From Nocardioides sp. GY 10127 (GTDB taxonomy: Bacteria > Actinomycetota > Actinomycetes > Propionibacteriales > Nocardioidaceae): DNA of 64,000 nucleotides. A program made the translations under genes and the position numbers. How positions within the stretch are numbered: the stretch's first letter is position 1; every line of letters starts with the position of its first letter. The stretch spans positions 248,001-312,000 of the forward strand of contig NZ_STGL01000005.1 of the NCBI RefSeq assembly GCF_004919085.1, given 5' to 3'. Positions 25,443 to 34,702 of this stretch are shown in pieces. The notes beneath the pieces are model-generated. The model was not told the DNA's origin. It made no database searches and saw only the letters and a program-made list of their open reading frames with translations.

Positions 25443-25506
25443 GGGTCGAACGTAGACCCTCCCCCCGGGCATGGTCCCCGCCCTCCCGGTTGGGCAGGAT
25501 CGACCC

Positions 25507-26196
25507 ATGAGCCGCAGCCGCACCCTCGCCGCCTCCGTGGGCAAACGACTGGCGCCCAAGGTCACCAGCGTGGCCCCGGGCCTGACCAGCACGTTCGTCC
25601 GGCAGGCGCTGGAGCGCGCGATCGCCGGGATCGGGCCCCTGCCCGGTGCCGCCGCGGCGGCGACCGCCGCGCTGGACCAGCACGGCGGCGACGTGGAGAA
25701 GGCGGTCCGCAAGGTCACCGAGGACCACGTCCGCTACGCGGGCGCCCAGGGCTTCGTCACCAACCTCGGCGGCCTGGTCACCTCCACGGTGCTCGTGCCG
25801 GCCAACATCTCCGGACTGGCGCTGGTGCAGACCCGGATGCTCGCGGTCATCGCGCACCTGCGGGGCTACGACCTCTCCGACCTGCGCACCAAGAACGCCG
25901 TCCTGGCCCTGCTCATCGGCGAGGAGCGCGTCGACCGGCTGGTGGAGGAGAAGGAGCTGCCGGGCCCGCCGATGGCGCTGGCCACCGCGCCGGCCACCGA
26001 CCGGGTCTTCCACGAGCAGCTCGGCACCATGGTCGCCACCGAGCTCGTCACCCGCATGGTCGGCAAGCGCGCCGCCATCGTGGTCGGGCGCCGCGTGCCG
26101 TTCCTCGGCGGGGTCGTCGGCCTGGGCGCCGACGGCTACAGCACCTGGAAGGTCGGTCGCTACGCCGAGCGGGAGCTCCTCGCCCGGCGCCACTGA
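25507..26196 (+). CDS. EcsC-like protein
   Basis: A 229-aa protein of the EcsC group, membrane-associated proteins of unclear function. Ala/Gly-rich helices include GAAAAATAALDQHGGDVEKAVRKVTEDHVRYAGAQGFVTNLGGLVTSTVLVPANISGLALVQTRMLAVIAHLRGYDL, characteristic of the family, and AAIVVGRRVPFLGGVVGLGADGYSTWKVGRYAER near the end. ATG start 6 nt after CAGGAT. The final codons are duplicated just after the stop (CACTGAGCCCGAC twice, 26191-26218). Confidence 0.8.
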   Translation: MSRSRTLAASVGKRLAPKVTSVAPGLTSTFVRQALERAIAGIGPLPGAAAAATAALDQHGGDVEKAVRKVTEDHVRYAGAQGFVTNLGGLVTSTVLVPANISGLALVQTRMLAVIAHLRGYDLSDLRTKNAVLALLIGEERVDRLVEEKELPGPPMALATAPATDRVFHEQLGTMVATELVTRMVGKRAAIVVGRRVPFLGGVVGLGADGYSTWKVGRYAERELLARRH

Positions 26197-26229
26197 GCCC
26201 GACCCCACTGAGCCCGACGAAGATCAGGG

Positions 26230-26247
26230 CCGGGCCGAGAGGCCCGG
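26230..26247. terminator. hairpin between convergent genes
   Basis: CCGGGCC-GAGA-GGCCCGG, a 7-bp perfect stem with a GNRA loop, in the 64-bp gap where the EcsC gene and the sulfotransferase operon both end. Confidence 0.6.
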
Positions 26248-26260
26248 AGACCGGGCAGGC

Positions 26261-27463
26261 TCAGCGCCGGCGCAGCACCCGCCGGTAGGCGGCGTGCACC
26301 TTGCGGCCGACGCGGGAGCGGCGGACGTAGCGCAGCGTCCGCTCCTTGAACCGACGGCCCGGCCGGTCGAGCGCGCGGTGCAGCTCGTGCCGGGTCTCCG
26401 CGAGCTCGCGGTGCAACCGCGCCTCCGACTCGCGCAGGCGCACCCCCTCCACCAGCAGCGCCGTGAGCGCCTCGACGGCGGCGGCGGACACCTGGCTCTC
26501 GCGGGGCGAGTCGGGGTCGGCCCACCGGGTCGGCGCCGGGCCGGGGTGCAGGTCGGCGAGGTCACCGACGACGTCGTAGCCACGGTCGGCGATCTCCGCC
26601 TCCCACGTGCCCCACAGCTCCACGGCCCACGGGTGGACGTCGGGCGGCAGGCTGAGCCGCGGGCTCCCGCTGCGGGCGGAGAGCGTGCGGTGGGCCAGGA
26701 GCTCGCGCACGAGCTCGCGGTAGTCCGGCGGCGGCACCACGCCGGTCGCGGCGAGGTTGATCCGCCGCACCAGCGCGGCCTCGGGCACGCCGAGCGAGGC
26801 GTTGGCCCGGTCGGCGGCGAGGTCGAGGTCGATGCCGTCCAGCTCGAAGGCCTCGGCGAAGCGCCGCCACAGCAGCCCCCGGTCGGCCCCCGGCGGCGGC
26901 ACCGTCACGAGGTGGATGTTCTCCGGCGGCAGGTCCTGCCCCCAGCGCTCGAGGATGGCCGGGATCTCCTGGGCCGCCCAGAACCAGCTGGACACCCGGG
27001 TCGAGCGCTCCGCCGAGCGCAGGTCGGTGAGGAACGTGGCGTAGCTGAGCGTCGCCCGGTGCTTGATCGTCTCCTGCCACTCGGCGGGGATCTGCCGGGC
27101 GAGGTCGCGCACCGAGATGAGCACGTGGATGTCGGTGCCGTCGCCCTGGCCGAGGTCGGCGAGCGCGCGGGCGGCCTGGGTCCGGGTCGCCGTCGCGAGG
27201 ATCTCGTGGCTGATGATCGAGGTGCCCTCGAACGCGCGGACCTGCGCGGCGAGCTGCTCCCAGCGTCCCACCGCCTCGGCCTCCAGGCCGCCCCACGGCA
27301 GGTCCATCAGGTCGAGCGCGGCGAGGAAGTGGGCGTCGAACCGGTCGGCCGGGTAGAGCACCCCCGCCGCCTCGAGGGCGGGGCGGGAGCGCCACAGCAC
27401 GTCCTGGAGGTAGGACGTGCCGGTCTTCGGTGTCCCGACGTGGAGCAGGACGCGTGCGCTCAC
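26261..27463 (-). CDS. sulfotransferase-like P-loop protein (copy 1)
   Basis: A 400-aa protein beginning RVLLHVGTPKTGTSYLQDVLWRSRPALEAAGVLYP; GTPKTGTSYLQ is the 5'-phosphosulfate loop of PAPS-dependent sulfotransferases. VLISVRDLARQIPAEWQETIKH is the 3'-phosphate-binding strand (Arg and Ser). The C-terminal 60 residues are basic (RFKERTLRYVRRSRVGRKVHAAYRRVLRRR). The acceptor is unknown; surface glycans or lipids are reasonable. It is paralogous to the gene two positions upstream, and its GTG overlaps the stop of the unrecognised middle gene as GTGA, so the three are one translationally coupled unit. Confidence 0.82.
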   Translation of the reverse strand: MSARVLLHVGTPKTGTSYLQDVLWRSRPALEAAGVLYPADRFDAHFLAALDLMDLPWGGLEAEAVGRWEQLAAQVRAFEGTSIISHEILATATRTQAARALADLGQGDGTDIHVLISVRDLARQIPAEWQETIKHRATLSYATFLTDLRSAERSTRVSSWFWAAQEIPAILERWGQDLPPENIHLVTVPPPGADRGLLWRRFAEAFELDGIDLDLAADRANASLGVPEAALVRRINLAATGVVPPPDYRELVRELLAHRTLSARSGSPRLSLPPDVHPWAVELWGTWEAEIADRGYDVVGDLADLHPGPAPTRWADPDSPRESQVSAAAVEALTALLVEGVRLRESEARLHRELAETRHELHRALDRPGRRFKERTLRYVRRSRVGRKVHAAYRRVLRRR

Positions 27464-28755
27464 CGGGGGGTGCCTCCTTGCAGGCCGTGCGGGTGGTGCG
27501 GGTCGAGCGGGCGGTGCGGGTCGCTGTGCGGTGCCGTGGCCGACCCCGCGGCGGGTCCGGTCGCGCTGCGCTCGGTGCCCGTGAGCAGGCGCAGGGCCGT
27601 GGCCAGGACGCCGCCCTCGTCGGGCTCGGCGCTCTCCCGCCGCGCGAGGGCGACCGGGCCGGACACGAGACGCCCCGGACGGCCGTGGACAGGGTAGCGG
27701 GAGTCCGCCAGCTCCCTGCGCAGCCGCTGGGAGCGACGGTGCACCCAGCGGTGCAGCTCGGCCGGGACGCCGAGCGGCGGACCGGGCAGCCCGGCCACGC
27801 GCCCGAGGAAGACGGTGCGCATGAGGTGTCGGCCCCGCTCCTGCGGCACGCGCAGGGCGAGGGTGGCCGAGACGCGGCGGGCGAGCTCCACGGCGTCCGC
27901 CGGCACGGCCGGCGGGGCGTCCAGGCTGCGGACCCGCAGGAGACCGGGGAGCAGGGCGGGGTCGAGGACGACGTTCACGCCCCGCGTGTCCGGGTCGGAG
28001 ACGCGCCCCGCGAGACCGGCGCGGAGGGCCGTGCGCGCGTGGGCGGTGCCCACGGGGTCGGCGCCGCGGGGCAGCAGGTCGCGCTCCGGGAGCTGGCGGA
28101 CCCAGGCCTCCCAGCCGGTCAGCCGGCCGCGGCAGGCGAAGGCGCGGGCGGTCCAGGTGTCGGCGATCATGGTCGCCAGGTCGGCTCCGAGCACGAGCAC
28201 GCCCGCGTCGGGGTGGCCGAGCCGGTGCCCGGCCGCGTGCACCTGGGTGCGGGCGGCGTCCACGAGCCAGGGGTCGCCGGCGACCGAGGGCCGCCGCCGG
28301 GCGAGGCGGCGCCGCGGCGGGGGCTGGACCGGCGACGCGTCGCGGCCGCCCCCGGCGGCCAGCACGTCCTCGGCCAGGAGGACGGAGGCCAGCCGGACGA
28401 GCTCGGGCCGGGGCAGCAGCGTGGGGTCGACCGGTGCCAGGCCCCAGCCGCGGTCGGGGACGACGCCGACGAGGTCGAGCTCCGGGCGGCCGCGACCGGG
28501 CGGCGAGGCCGCCAGCACCCGTTCGACCAGCGCCGGGTCGGGGCGGGCGGTCGGCCCGACGTCCGTGCGCGCCTGGAGGTTGAGGCGACGCACCAGCTCC
28601 AGGTGCTGGGCTCCGGGGAGCACGCGGGCGCCGGGCTCAGCGGTGCCGGACCAGGACGACCAGGCCGTGGTGCCGCCGTCGCGGAGGTGGGCGAGCCAGC
28701 CCCAGGCGCGCGCCTCGCCCGGGGAGGGCGGGCGCTCGGAGGGGCGCCCGGTCAC
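27460..28755 (-). CDS. unrecognised protein between two sulfotransferase-like genes
   Basis: A 431-aa soluble protein I cannot assign. It starts with a Trp-rich segment (ARAWGWLAHLRDGGTTAWSSWSG), then VLPGAQHLELVRRLNLQA, and a middle part with ELDLVGVVPDRGWGLAPVDPTLLPRPELVRLASVLLAEDVL and VLVLGADLATMIADTWTARAFACRGRLTGWEAWVRQLPERDLLPRG, followed by a basic helical region (WVHRRSQRLRRELADSRYP) and a His/Pro-rich tail. There is no P-loop or TM helix. The start lies 7 nt after the upstream sulfotransferase stop. Position suggests a partner of the flanking enzymes. Confidence 0.72.
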   Translation of the reverse strand: MTGRPSERPPSPGEARAWGWLAHLRDGGTTAWSSWSGTAEPGARVLPGAQHLELVRRLNLQARTDVGPTARPDPALVERVLAASPPGRGRPELDLVGVVPDRGWGLAPVDPTLLPRPELVRLASVLLAEDVLAAGGGRDASPVQPPPRRRLARRRPSVAGDPWLVDAARTQVHAAGHRLGHPDAGVLVLGADLATMIADTWTARAFACRGRLTGWEAWVRQLPERDLLPRGADPVGTAHARTALRAGLAGRVSDPDTRGVNVVLDPALLPGLLRVRSLDAPPAVPADAVELARRVSATLALRVPQERGRHLMRTVFLGRVAGLPGPPLGVPAELHRWVHRRSQRLRRELADSRYPVHGRPGRLVSGPVALARRESAEPDEGGVLATALRLLTGTERSATGPAAGSATAPHSDPHRPLDPHHPHGLQGGTPR

Positions 28756-28762
28756 CGGCGCG

Positions 28763-29857
28763 TCACGACCCGAGCCGCTTGACGAGGCGACCCGCCTTCG
28801 CGGCGGCGCTCTCGTGCGGGTCCTGGCGCTCGGCCGCGGTCTTCAGCGAGACCACGAGGGCGTCCAGGGCGGCGTCCAGGACGTCGGCGGCGTCGGCCTT
28901 GTCCGGGTTCTGCCACGGGCGCTCGTCCTCGTCCGTCGGCCAGATCGGGGTGAGCTCGGCGAGGTCGCCCACGACGTCCACGCCGGCGCCCTCGGCCCAC
29001 TCGATCGCCCGCTCGGCCATCTCGTCGGCCCAGCCGCGGGCCTCGGGCGCCACGGTGACCTTCTGCATGTCCGAGCGCTGCGAGAGGTGCTGGTGGGCGA
29101 GGGTCTGCCGGACGAGGCGGCGGTAGTCGTCGTCCCCGAGCTCGCCCTTGAGGCGGCGGTTGAGCTTGCGCACGAGGGTGGTCTCGGCGGCGCCCATCGA
29201 CTGGTTCGCGCGCTCCGACTCCTGCGGCCCGGCCGCCGGGTCGACGCCCATGGAGCGGCAGAAGCGGTTCCACAGCTCGTCGCGCGGGGCGCCCTTCTGC
29301 GGCACCGTCACCAGGTGGATGCGGGAGGGCTCGAGGTTGGCGCTCCAGCGGGTGAGGACGTCGGGCAGCGACTGCACCCGCCAGAACCACATCTCCGAGG
29401 GCGTCAGCCGCGTCTGCTCGAGCTTGGCGAGGTACTTGGTGTACGGCGTGCGGCCGCGGTGCTTGACGTGCTCCTGCCACTCGGCCGGGATCTGTCGGGC
29501 CAGGTCACGCGCGGTGTAGATGACGTGGACCTCGAGGTCGGCCAGGTCCTTCATCGCCCGCGCGACCTGCGGCGCCGAGGCGCCCGCGAGGATCTCGTGG
29601 CTGATCAGGACGTCGTCGTCGCCGCGCAGGGTGCGGCGCACCAGACCGTCCCACTCCCCGCCGGCGCGCTCGAGCATGCCGCCCCACGGACGCTGGATGA
29701 GGTCCAGCGCGGGCAGGAACATGTCGGAGCGCAGGCCGATCGGGTACCGGACGCCCGCCTTCTGCAGGCTCTCCCGGTTCGTCAGCCACCGGTCCTGGAG
29801 ATAGGTGGTGCCGGTCTTGGGTGCCCCGATGTGCAGGAAGACGCGCCTGGTGCTCAC
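28763..29857 (-). CDS. sulfotransferase-like P-loop protein (copy 2)
   Basis: A 364-aa paralogue of the gene two positions downstream. RVFLHIGAPKTGTTYLQDRWLTNRESLQKAGVRYP carries the PAPS 5'-phosphosulfate loop; VIYTARDLARQIPAEWQEHVKHRG is the 3'-phosphate site; IHLVTVPQKGAPRDELWNRFCRSMGVDP is the conserved C-core. It lacks the long basic tail of copy 1 and ends with an Ala-rich helix. It is first gene of the three-gene unit. CAGAAT lies 7 nt before GTG, so the operon mRNA is probably leaderless. The acceptor substrate is unknown. Confidence 0.82.
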   Translation of the reverse strand: MSTRRVFLHIGAPKTGTTYLQDRWLTNRESLQKAGVRYPIGLRSDMFLPALDLIQRPWGGMLERAGGEWDGLVRRTLRGDDDVLISHEILAGASAPQVARAMKDLADLEVHVIYTARDLARQIPAEWQEHVKHRGRTPYTKYLAKLEQTRLTPSEMWFWRVQSLPDVLTRWSANLEPSRIHLVTVPQKGAPRDELWNRFCRSMGVDPAAGPQESERANQSMGAAETTLVRKLNRRLKGELGDDDYRRLVRQTLAHQHLSQRSDMQKVTVAPEARGWADEMAERAIEWAEGAGVDVVGDLAELTPIWPTDEDERPWQNPDKADAADVLDAALDALVVSLKTAAERQDPHESAAAKAGRLVKRLGS

Positions 29858-29914
29858 GCGCCCGATTCTGCCTCACTCACGCCCGCGCGCCGCTTCCGGC
29901 GCCCGCAGCACCGC

Positions 29915-30925
29915 TCACCCGCCGTCGGCACCCGATCCCACCTCCGGCCCCGCCTCCTGTCCCGCCTCGTGTCCCGGTGCCAGGGCGCGCACGACGGCCG
30001 AGGGGCTCGGACGGCCCAGGGCCCCGGCCATCCAGGCGCTGGTGGCCACGAGGGCGTCCAGGTCGACGCCGTGCTCGACGCCCAGGCCGGTGAGCATCCA
30101 CACCAGGTCCTCGGTCGCCAGGTTCCCGGTCGCCGAGCGGGCGTAGGGGCAGCCGCCCAGGCCCCCGGCGGAGGTGTCGAAGGTGCTGACGCCGGCGCGC
30201 AGGCCGGCCAGGACGCCGGCGAGCGCCTGCCCGTAGGTGTCGTGCAGGTGCAGCGCCAGGCGGTCCGGCCCCACCCCGGCGTCCCCGAAGGCGGCGACGA
30301 GGGCCGTCACGTGACCGGGCGTCGCGACGCCGATGGTGTCGCCCAGGCTCAGCTCCTCGGCCCCCAGGTCGAGCAGGCGCAGCCCCGCCTCGACGACCTG
30401 CGCGAGCGGGACCGCCCCCTCCCACGGGTCGCCGAAGCACATGGAGAGGTAGGCGCGGACCCGGCAGCCGGCGTCCGTCGCCCGCGCCACCACCGGGGCG
30501 AACATCGCGTACTGCTCGTCCAGCCCCCGGTTGAGGTTGCGGCGCGCGAAGGTCTCGGTCGCCGAGCCGAAGACCGCGAGGTGCCGCGCCCCGAGCGCGA
30601 GCGCCCGCTCCAGCCCCCGCTCGTTGGGCACGAGGACGGGCAGGTCGCGGGCCCGCTCCCCCAGGTCGTCCCGCAGCCCGGCGAGGAGGTCCTCGGCGTC
30701 GGCGAGCTGGGGCACCCAGCGGGGGTGGACGAGGCTGGTGGCCTCGACGACGGGCAGGCCGGCGTCCAGGAGGCGCCGGACGAAGGCCGCCTTCGCCGGG
30801 GTGGGGACGAACCCCGCCTCGTTCTGGAGCCCGTCGCGCGGGCCGACCTCCCAGATCCGCACCCGCGCGGGCAGGCCGGGCTCCGGGTGGACGGCCGGGA
30901 GCGATTGCGGAGCACGTTCATTCAC
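29915..30925 (-). CDS. mvaB: hydroxymethylglutaryl-CoA lyase
   Basis: A 336-aa TIM-barrel lyase splitting HMG-CoA into acetyl-CoA and acetoacetate, last step of leucine degradation. RIWEVGPRDGLQNE holds the catalytic Arg and metal Asp; DTIGVATPGHV, LALHLHDTYGQAL (metal His-x-His) and GGLGGCPYARSATGNLATEDLVWML, with the flexible-loop Cys, complete the active site. About 25 residues at the C-terminus are a low-complexity Gly/Glu tail (GHEAGQEAGPEVGSG). GTG start overlaps the stop of mccA as GTGA. Confidence 0.94.
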   Translation of the reverse strand: MNERAPQSLPAVHPEPGLPARVRIWEVGPRDGLQNEAGFVPTPAKAAFVRRLLDAGLPVVEATSLVHPRWVPQLADAEDLLAGLRDDLGERARDLPVLVPNERGLERALALGARHLAVFGSATETFARRNLNRGLDEQYAMFAPVVARATDAGCRVRAYLSMCFGDPWEGAVPLAQVVEAGLRLLDLGAEELSLGDTIGVATPGHVTALVAAFGDAGVGPDRLALHLHDTYGQALAGVLAGLRAGVSTFDTSAGGLGGCPYARSATGNLATEDLVWMLTGLGVEHGVDLDALVATSAWMAGALGRPSPSAVVRALAPGHEAGQEAGPEVGSGADGG

Positions 30926-33045
30926 TGTGCTTGACCCCCGATTTCCCCGGTTGCCGGTTCGACGAACTGGGAGAACGCATGTTCCACGTGGAACATCTCA
31001 CGTCCGCGCGACACCTGTTCTCCGACTTCGACGTCGACCCGGGTCACGGTGCCGGCGTGCGGCGCCGCCAGCGCGAGCTCCATCTTCATCGCCTCCAGCA
31101 CGCCCAGGACCTCCCCCTGGGCAACCTCCTGGCCCTCGCTCACGCGCACCTGGGTCACGGCCCCCGGCATGGGTGCCACCACCAGCCCGTCGCCGGCGGC
31201 GCCACGCGTGCCCCCCGCGCCCCCTGCGCCCCCTGCCGCCCGCGGCGTCGCCTCGAGGACCAGGCGCTGGCCGCGGTGGCAGGCCTGGGCGCGGGGCGGG
31301 CCGCCGCGCTGGGGTCCGGGCTGGACGTCGACGACGACCGTCTCCCGGGTCGTGGCGCCCGCCGCCCGTTCAACCGCACCGCTCACGTCCGTCACGTCCG
31401 CGACCACCGTGTGGTCGGCCGCAGAGTGCACCCGCACCTCCAGCACCCTCGTGGTCCCCCGGACACCCGGGTCCTGTTCCGCGTCCTCCCAGGTCAGCCG
31501 CCCGTGCTCCGGGCCCAGCCGCTCCACCGCCACCGGGACGTCGAGCCGGACCCGGGCGGGCGCCGCCGGCCCCGAGGACCGGAACCCGTCGGCGGCCCAC
31601 GGGTCTCCGGGGGTGGCGGTGAGGGTGGGCAGCCAGGCCGCGCACCACGCGGTGACGGCGCGCGCGACGGCCGGGTCGGGGGCGGGTGGGAGCGGCTCAC
31701 GATCCAGCCAGGCCGTGTCCAGGGGGCCGGCGGCGAACGCCTCGCTCGCCGCGAGCGCCCGCAGGAACCCCACGTTGGTGGTCATCCCCAGCACCGCGGT
31801 GGCGTCGAGGGCCCCGACGAGGCGGGCGCGCGCCTCGTCGCGGTCAGCGCCGGCGGCGACGACCTTGCCGAGCATCGGGTCGAAGCCGGTCGTGACGACG
31901 TCCCCGGACGCGAGCGCGTGGTCGACGCGGACGCCGGGCCCGGCCGGCCAGCGCACCAGGGTCGCGGCCCCGGCCTGGGGCAGGAAGCCGCCGTAGGCGT
32001 CCTCCGCGTAGACCCGCGCCTCGATCGCGTGGCCGGTGACGGCGACGTCCGCCTGCGTGAACCCGAGCGGCTCGCCCGCGGCGACGCGGAGCTGGAGGGC
32101 CACGAGGTCGGGGTGCTCCCCGCGCACGGTCGTGGTCTGCTCGGTGACGGGGTGCTCCACCTGGAGCCGGGTGTTCATCTCCAGGAAGAAGAACTCCCCC
32201 GAGGCGACGTCGACGAGGAGCTCGACGGTGCCGGCCCCGGTGTAGCCGACCCGGGAGGCCAGCGAGCGGGAGGCGTCGAGCAGCCGGGTGCGGGTGGCGT
32301 CGGGCAGGTCGGGGGCGGGGGCCTCCTCGAGCACCTTCTGGTGCCGGCGCTGGGCCGAGCAGTCGCGGTCGCCGAGGGTGACGACCGTGCCGTGGGCGTC
32401 CCCCATGACCTGGACCTCGACGTGCCGCCCGCGCTCGACGAACCGCTCCACGAGCATCGTGTCGTCCCCGAAGGCTCCCGCCGCCTCGCGCCGGGCCGCG
32501 GCCAGCGCGTCGGGGTAGGCCTCCGCGGACCGGACGACCCGCATCCCCTTGCCACCGCCGCCCGCGGCGGCCTTGACGAGGACGGGGTAGGTGAAGCCGG
32601 CCGGGTCGTCGCCGGGCGACCAGGCGGGGAGAACGGGGACGCCGGCCTCGGCGGCGAGCTCGCGCGCCCTGTCCTTGCGCCCCATCGCGTCCAGCACGTC
32701 GGCGCCCGGGCCGACGAACCCGACCCCGGCACGCTCGAGGGCCCGGGCCAGGTCGGCCCGCTCGGAGAGGAAGCCGTAGCCGGGGTGGACGGCGTCCGCA
32801 CCGCAGGCCACCGCGGCCGCGACCACGGCGTCGACGTCCAGGTAGGAGGCCACCTCCACGCACGCGTCGGCGGCGGCGAGGTGGTGGGCCCCGGCGATCC
32901 CGGCCGTCTCGCCGGGCACCCGCAGCGCCACCGTGCGCAGGCCGAGCCCGCGGGCGGTGCGCAGCACCCGCAGGGCGATCTCGCCGCGGTTGGCGACGAG
33001 GAGGGTGCGGATCGGGCGGGTCACCGGCGAGGCCACGGCGCTCAC
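30922..33045 (-). CDS. mccA: methylcrotonyl-CoA carboxylase biotin-carboxylase/BCCP subunit
   Basis: A 707-aa alpha subunit. Residues about 12-455 are biotin carboxylase: [22 protein letters not shown], the ATP-grasp glycine loop [24 protein letters not shown] and [18 protein letters not shown] central linker (about 480-600) is the BT-type coupling region. The C-terminal biotinyl domain has [19 protein letters not shown] with the biotinylated Lys. Acyl-CoA type cannot be proven from this subunit, but the mccB and mvaB neighbours point to leucine catabolism. An oddity is a 26-residue extension after the biotinyl domain ([18 protein letters not shown]). Coupled at both ends by 4-bp overlaps. 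Confidence 0.92.
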   Translation of the reverse strand: MSAVASPVTRPIRTLLVANRGEIALRVLRTARGLGLRTVALRVPGETAGIAGAHHLAAADACVEVASYLDVDAVVAAAVACGADAVHPGYGFLSERADLARALERAGVGFVGPGADVLDAMGRKDRARELAAEAGVPVLPAWSPGDDPAGFTYPVLVKAAAGGGGKGMRVVRSAEAYPDALAAARREAAGAFGDDTMLVERFVERGRHVEVQVMGDAHGTVVTLGDRDCSAQRRHQKVLEEAPAPDLPDATRTRLLDASRSLASRVGYTGAGTVELLVDVASGEFFFLEMNTRLQVEHPVTEQTTTVRGEHPDLVALQLRVAAGEPLGFTQADVAVTGHAIEARVYAEDAYGGFLPQAGAATLVRWPAGPGVRVDHALASGDVVTTGFDPMLGKVVAAGADRDEARARLVGALDATAVLGMTTNVGFLRALAASEAFAAGPLDTAWLDREPLPPAPDPAVARAVTAWCAAWLPTLTATPGDPWAADGFRSSGPAAPARVRLDVPVAVERLGPEHGRLTWEDAEQDPGVRGTTRVLEVRVHSAADHTVVADVTDVSGAVERAAGATTRETVVVDVQPGPQRGGPPRAQACHRGQRLVLEATPRAAGGAGGAGGTRGAAGDGLVVAPMPGAVTQVRVSEGQEVAQGEVLGVLEAMKMELALAAPHAGTVTRVDVEVGEQVSRGREMFHVEHAFSQFVEPATGEIGGQAQ

Positions 33046-34637
33046 ATCCGGAAGAGCGGCGTGAACCGCTCGGGCAGGGGCGCGCGGCCCGCGACGGAGA
33101 GCGCCAGGCCGAGGACGCGGCGGGTGTCGGCCGGGTCGAGCACCCCGTCGTCCCAGAGCCTCGCGGTGGCGTACCAGGGGGAACCCTGCCGCTCGTACTG
33201 GGCGCGGATCGGCGCGCGGAACGCCTCCTCGTCCTCCGCCGACCAGGTCTCCCCGCGGGCCTCGAGCCCGTCGCGCCGGACCGTGGCGAGGACCGAGGCC
33301 GCCTGCTCCCCGCCCATGACGGAGATGCGGGCGTGCGGCCAGGTCCACAGGAAGCGCGGGTCGTAGGCGCGACCGCACATGCCGTAGTTCCCGGCACCGA
33401 AGGAGCCGCCGGTGACCACCGTGAGCTTCGGGACGCGGGTGGTCGACACCGCCGTCACCAGCTTCGCCCCGTCCTTGGCGATCCCGGCGTTCTCGTACTC
33501 GCGCCCGACCATGAAGCCGGCGACGTTCTGCAGGAAGAGCAGCGGGATGCCGCGGGCGTCGCAGAGCTCGACGAAGTGGGCGCCCTTGAGCGCGGACTCG
33601 GCGAAGAGGATGCCGTGGTTGGCCAGGACGCCGACCGGGTGGCCGTGCAGGTGCGCGAACGCGCAGACCAGCGTCTCGCCGTAGAGCGGCTTGAACTCGG
33701 TGAACCGGCTGCCGTCGACGAGGCGGCGCAGCACCTCGCGCGGGTCGTAGGGCGTGCGGACGTCGGCGGGCACCACGTCGACGAGGCCGGCCGGGTCGAG
33801 CAACGGCTCCTCGACGTCCCGCACCTCCCACGGCGGGGACGCCGGCGGCGGCAGGGTGTCGATGATGCCCCGCACGAGGTCGAGCGCGTGCTCGTCGTCC
33901 TCGGCGAGGTGGTCGGCCACCCCCGACAAGCGCGCGTGCACCTCGGCACCGCCCAGCTCCTCGGCGGTCACGACCTCGCCGGTGGCCGCGCGGACCAGCG
34001 GCGGGCCGCCCAGGAAGATCGTGCCCTGGCCGCGGACGATGACGGTCTCGTCGCTCATGGCGGGGACGTAGGCACCGCCCGCGGTGCACGACCCCATCAC
34101 CGCGCTGACCTGCGCGATCCCGGCGGCGGAGAGGCGTGCCTGGTGGAAGAAGATGCGGCCGAAGTGCTCGCGGCCGGGGAAGACGTCGTCCTGGAGCGGG
34201 AGGTAGGCGCCACCCGAGTCCACCAGGTAGACGCAGGGCAGGTGGTTCTCCTCGGCCACGCGCTGGGCCCGCAGGTGCTTCGTCACCGTGAGCGGGAAGT
34301 AGGTGCCGCCCTTGACGGTCGCGTCGTTGGCGACGACCACGACCTCGCGGCCGGCGACCCGGCCGATCCCCGCCACCACGCCGGCGGACGGCACGGCGTC
34401 GGGGCGGTCGAGGCCCGGCGTCCCCGGCGCGTCGGGGGTCTCGTCGTAGAGCCCCGTGGCGGCCAGCGGCGCGAGCTCGAGGAAGGGGCTGCCGGGGTCG
34501 AGGAGCCGGTCCACCCGGTCGCGGGCGAGCAGCTTGCCGCGGCCCACGTGGCGCTCGCGGGCCCGCTCCGGCCCGCCCTGCCGGGCCAGCGCCAGGCGGG
34601 CGTGCAGCTCGGTCACCAGCGCGCGCATCTCGCTCAC
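33042..34637 (-). CDS. mccB: methylcrotonyl-CoA carboxylase carboxyltransferase subunit
   Basis: A 531-aa beta subunit. The start [50 protein letters not shown] and the long [62 protein letters not shown] block are characteristic of MccB rather than Pcc[17 protein letters not shown] and [25 protein letters not shown] line the two oxyanion holes. It transfers CO2 from carboxybiotin to 3-methylcrotonyl-CoA. First gene of the mccB-mccA-mvaB unit; the -10 TAACCT lies 6 nt before GTG and is inside a palindromic operator. Confidence 0.95.
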   Translation of the reverse strand: MSEMRALVTELHARLALARQGGPERARERHVGRGKLLARDRVDRLLDPGSPFLELAPLAATGLYDETPDAPGTPGLDRPDAVPSAGVVAGIGRVAGREVVVVANDATVKGGTYFPLTVTKHLRAQRVAEENHLPCVYLVDSGGAYLPLQDDVFPGREHFGRIFFHQARLSAAGIAQVSAVMGSCTAGGAYVPAMSDETVIVRGQGTIFLGGPPLVRAATGEVVTAEELGGAEVHARLSGVADHLAEDDEHALDLVRGIIDTLPPPASPPWEVRDVEEPLLDPAGLVDVVPADVRTPYDPREVLRRLVDGSRFTEFKPLYGETLVCAFAHLHGHPVGVLANHGILFAESALKGAHFVELCDARGIPLLFLQNVAGFMVGREYENAGIAKDGAKLVTAVSTTRVPKLTVVTGGSFGAGNYGMCGRAYDPRFLWTWPHARISVMGGEQAASVLATVRRDGLEARGETWSAEDEEAFRAPIRAQYERQGSPWYATARLWDDGVLDPADTRRVLGLALSVAGRAPLPERFTPLFRM

Positions 34638-34643
34638 CGCGCC

Positions 34644-34663
34644 AGGTTAGCGATCGTTAACCT
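34644..34663. promoter_or_regulatory. 20-bp operator over the mcc operon promoter
   Basis: AGGTTAGCGA/TCGTTAACCT is palindromic except for one symmetric G/A pair, and its minus-strand end TAACCT serves as the likely -10 of mccB. A repressor bound here would cover the promoter. The nearest candidate is the TetR-family gene 1.5 kb away. Confidence 0.6.
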
Positions 34664-34702
34664 CTCCTGACCAGGGGTGGCGGGGCGCGGGCCAGGCGCG
34701 GG

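Noticed and set aside
29915..34637. Propionyl-CoA or acetyl-CoA carboxylase instead of methylcrotonyl-CoA carboxylase
   Set aside because: The beta subunit has MccB-type blocks ([27 protein letters not shown]) and the operon includes HMG-CoA lyase, the last leucine-degradation enzyme.
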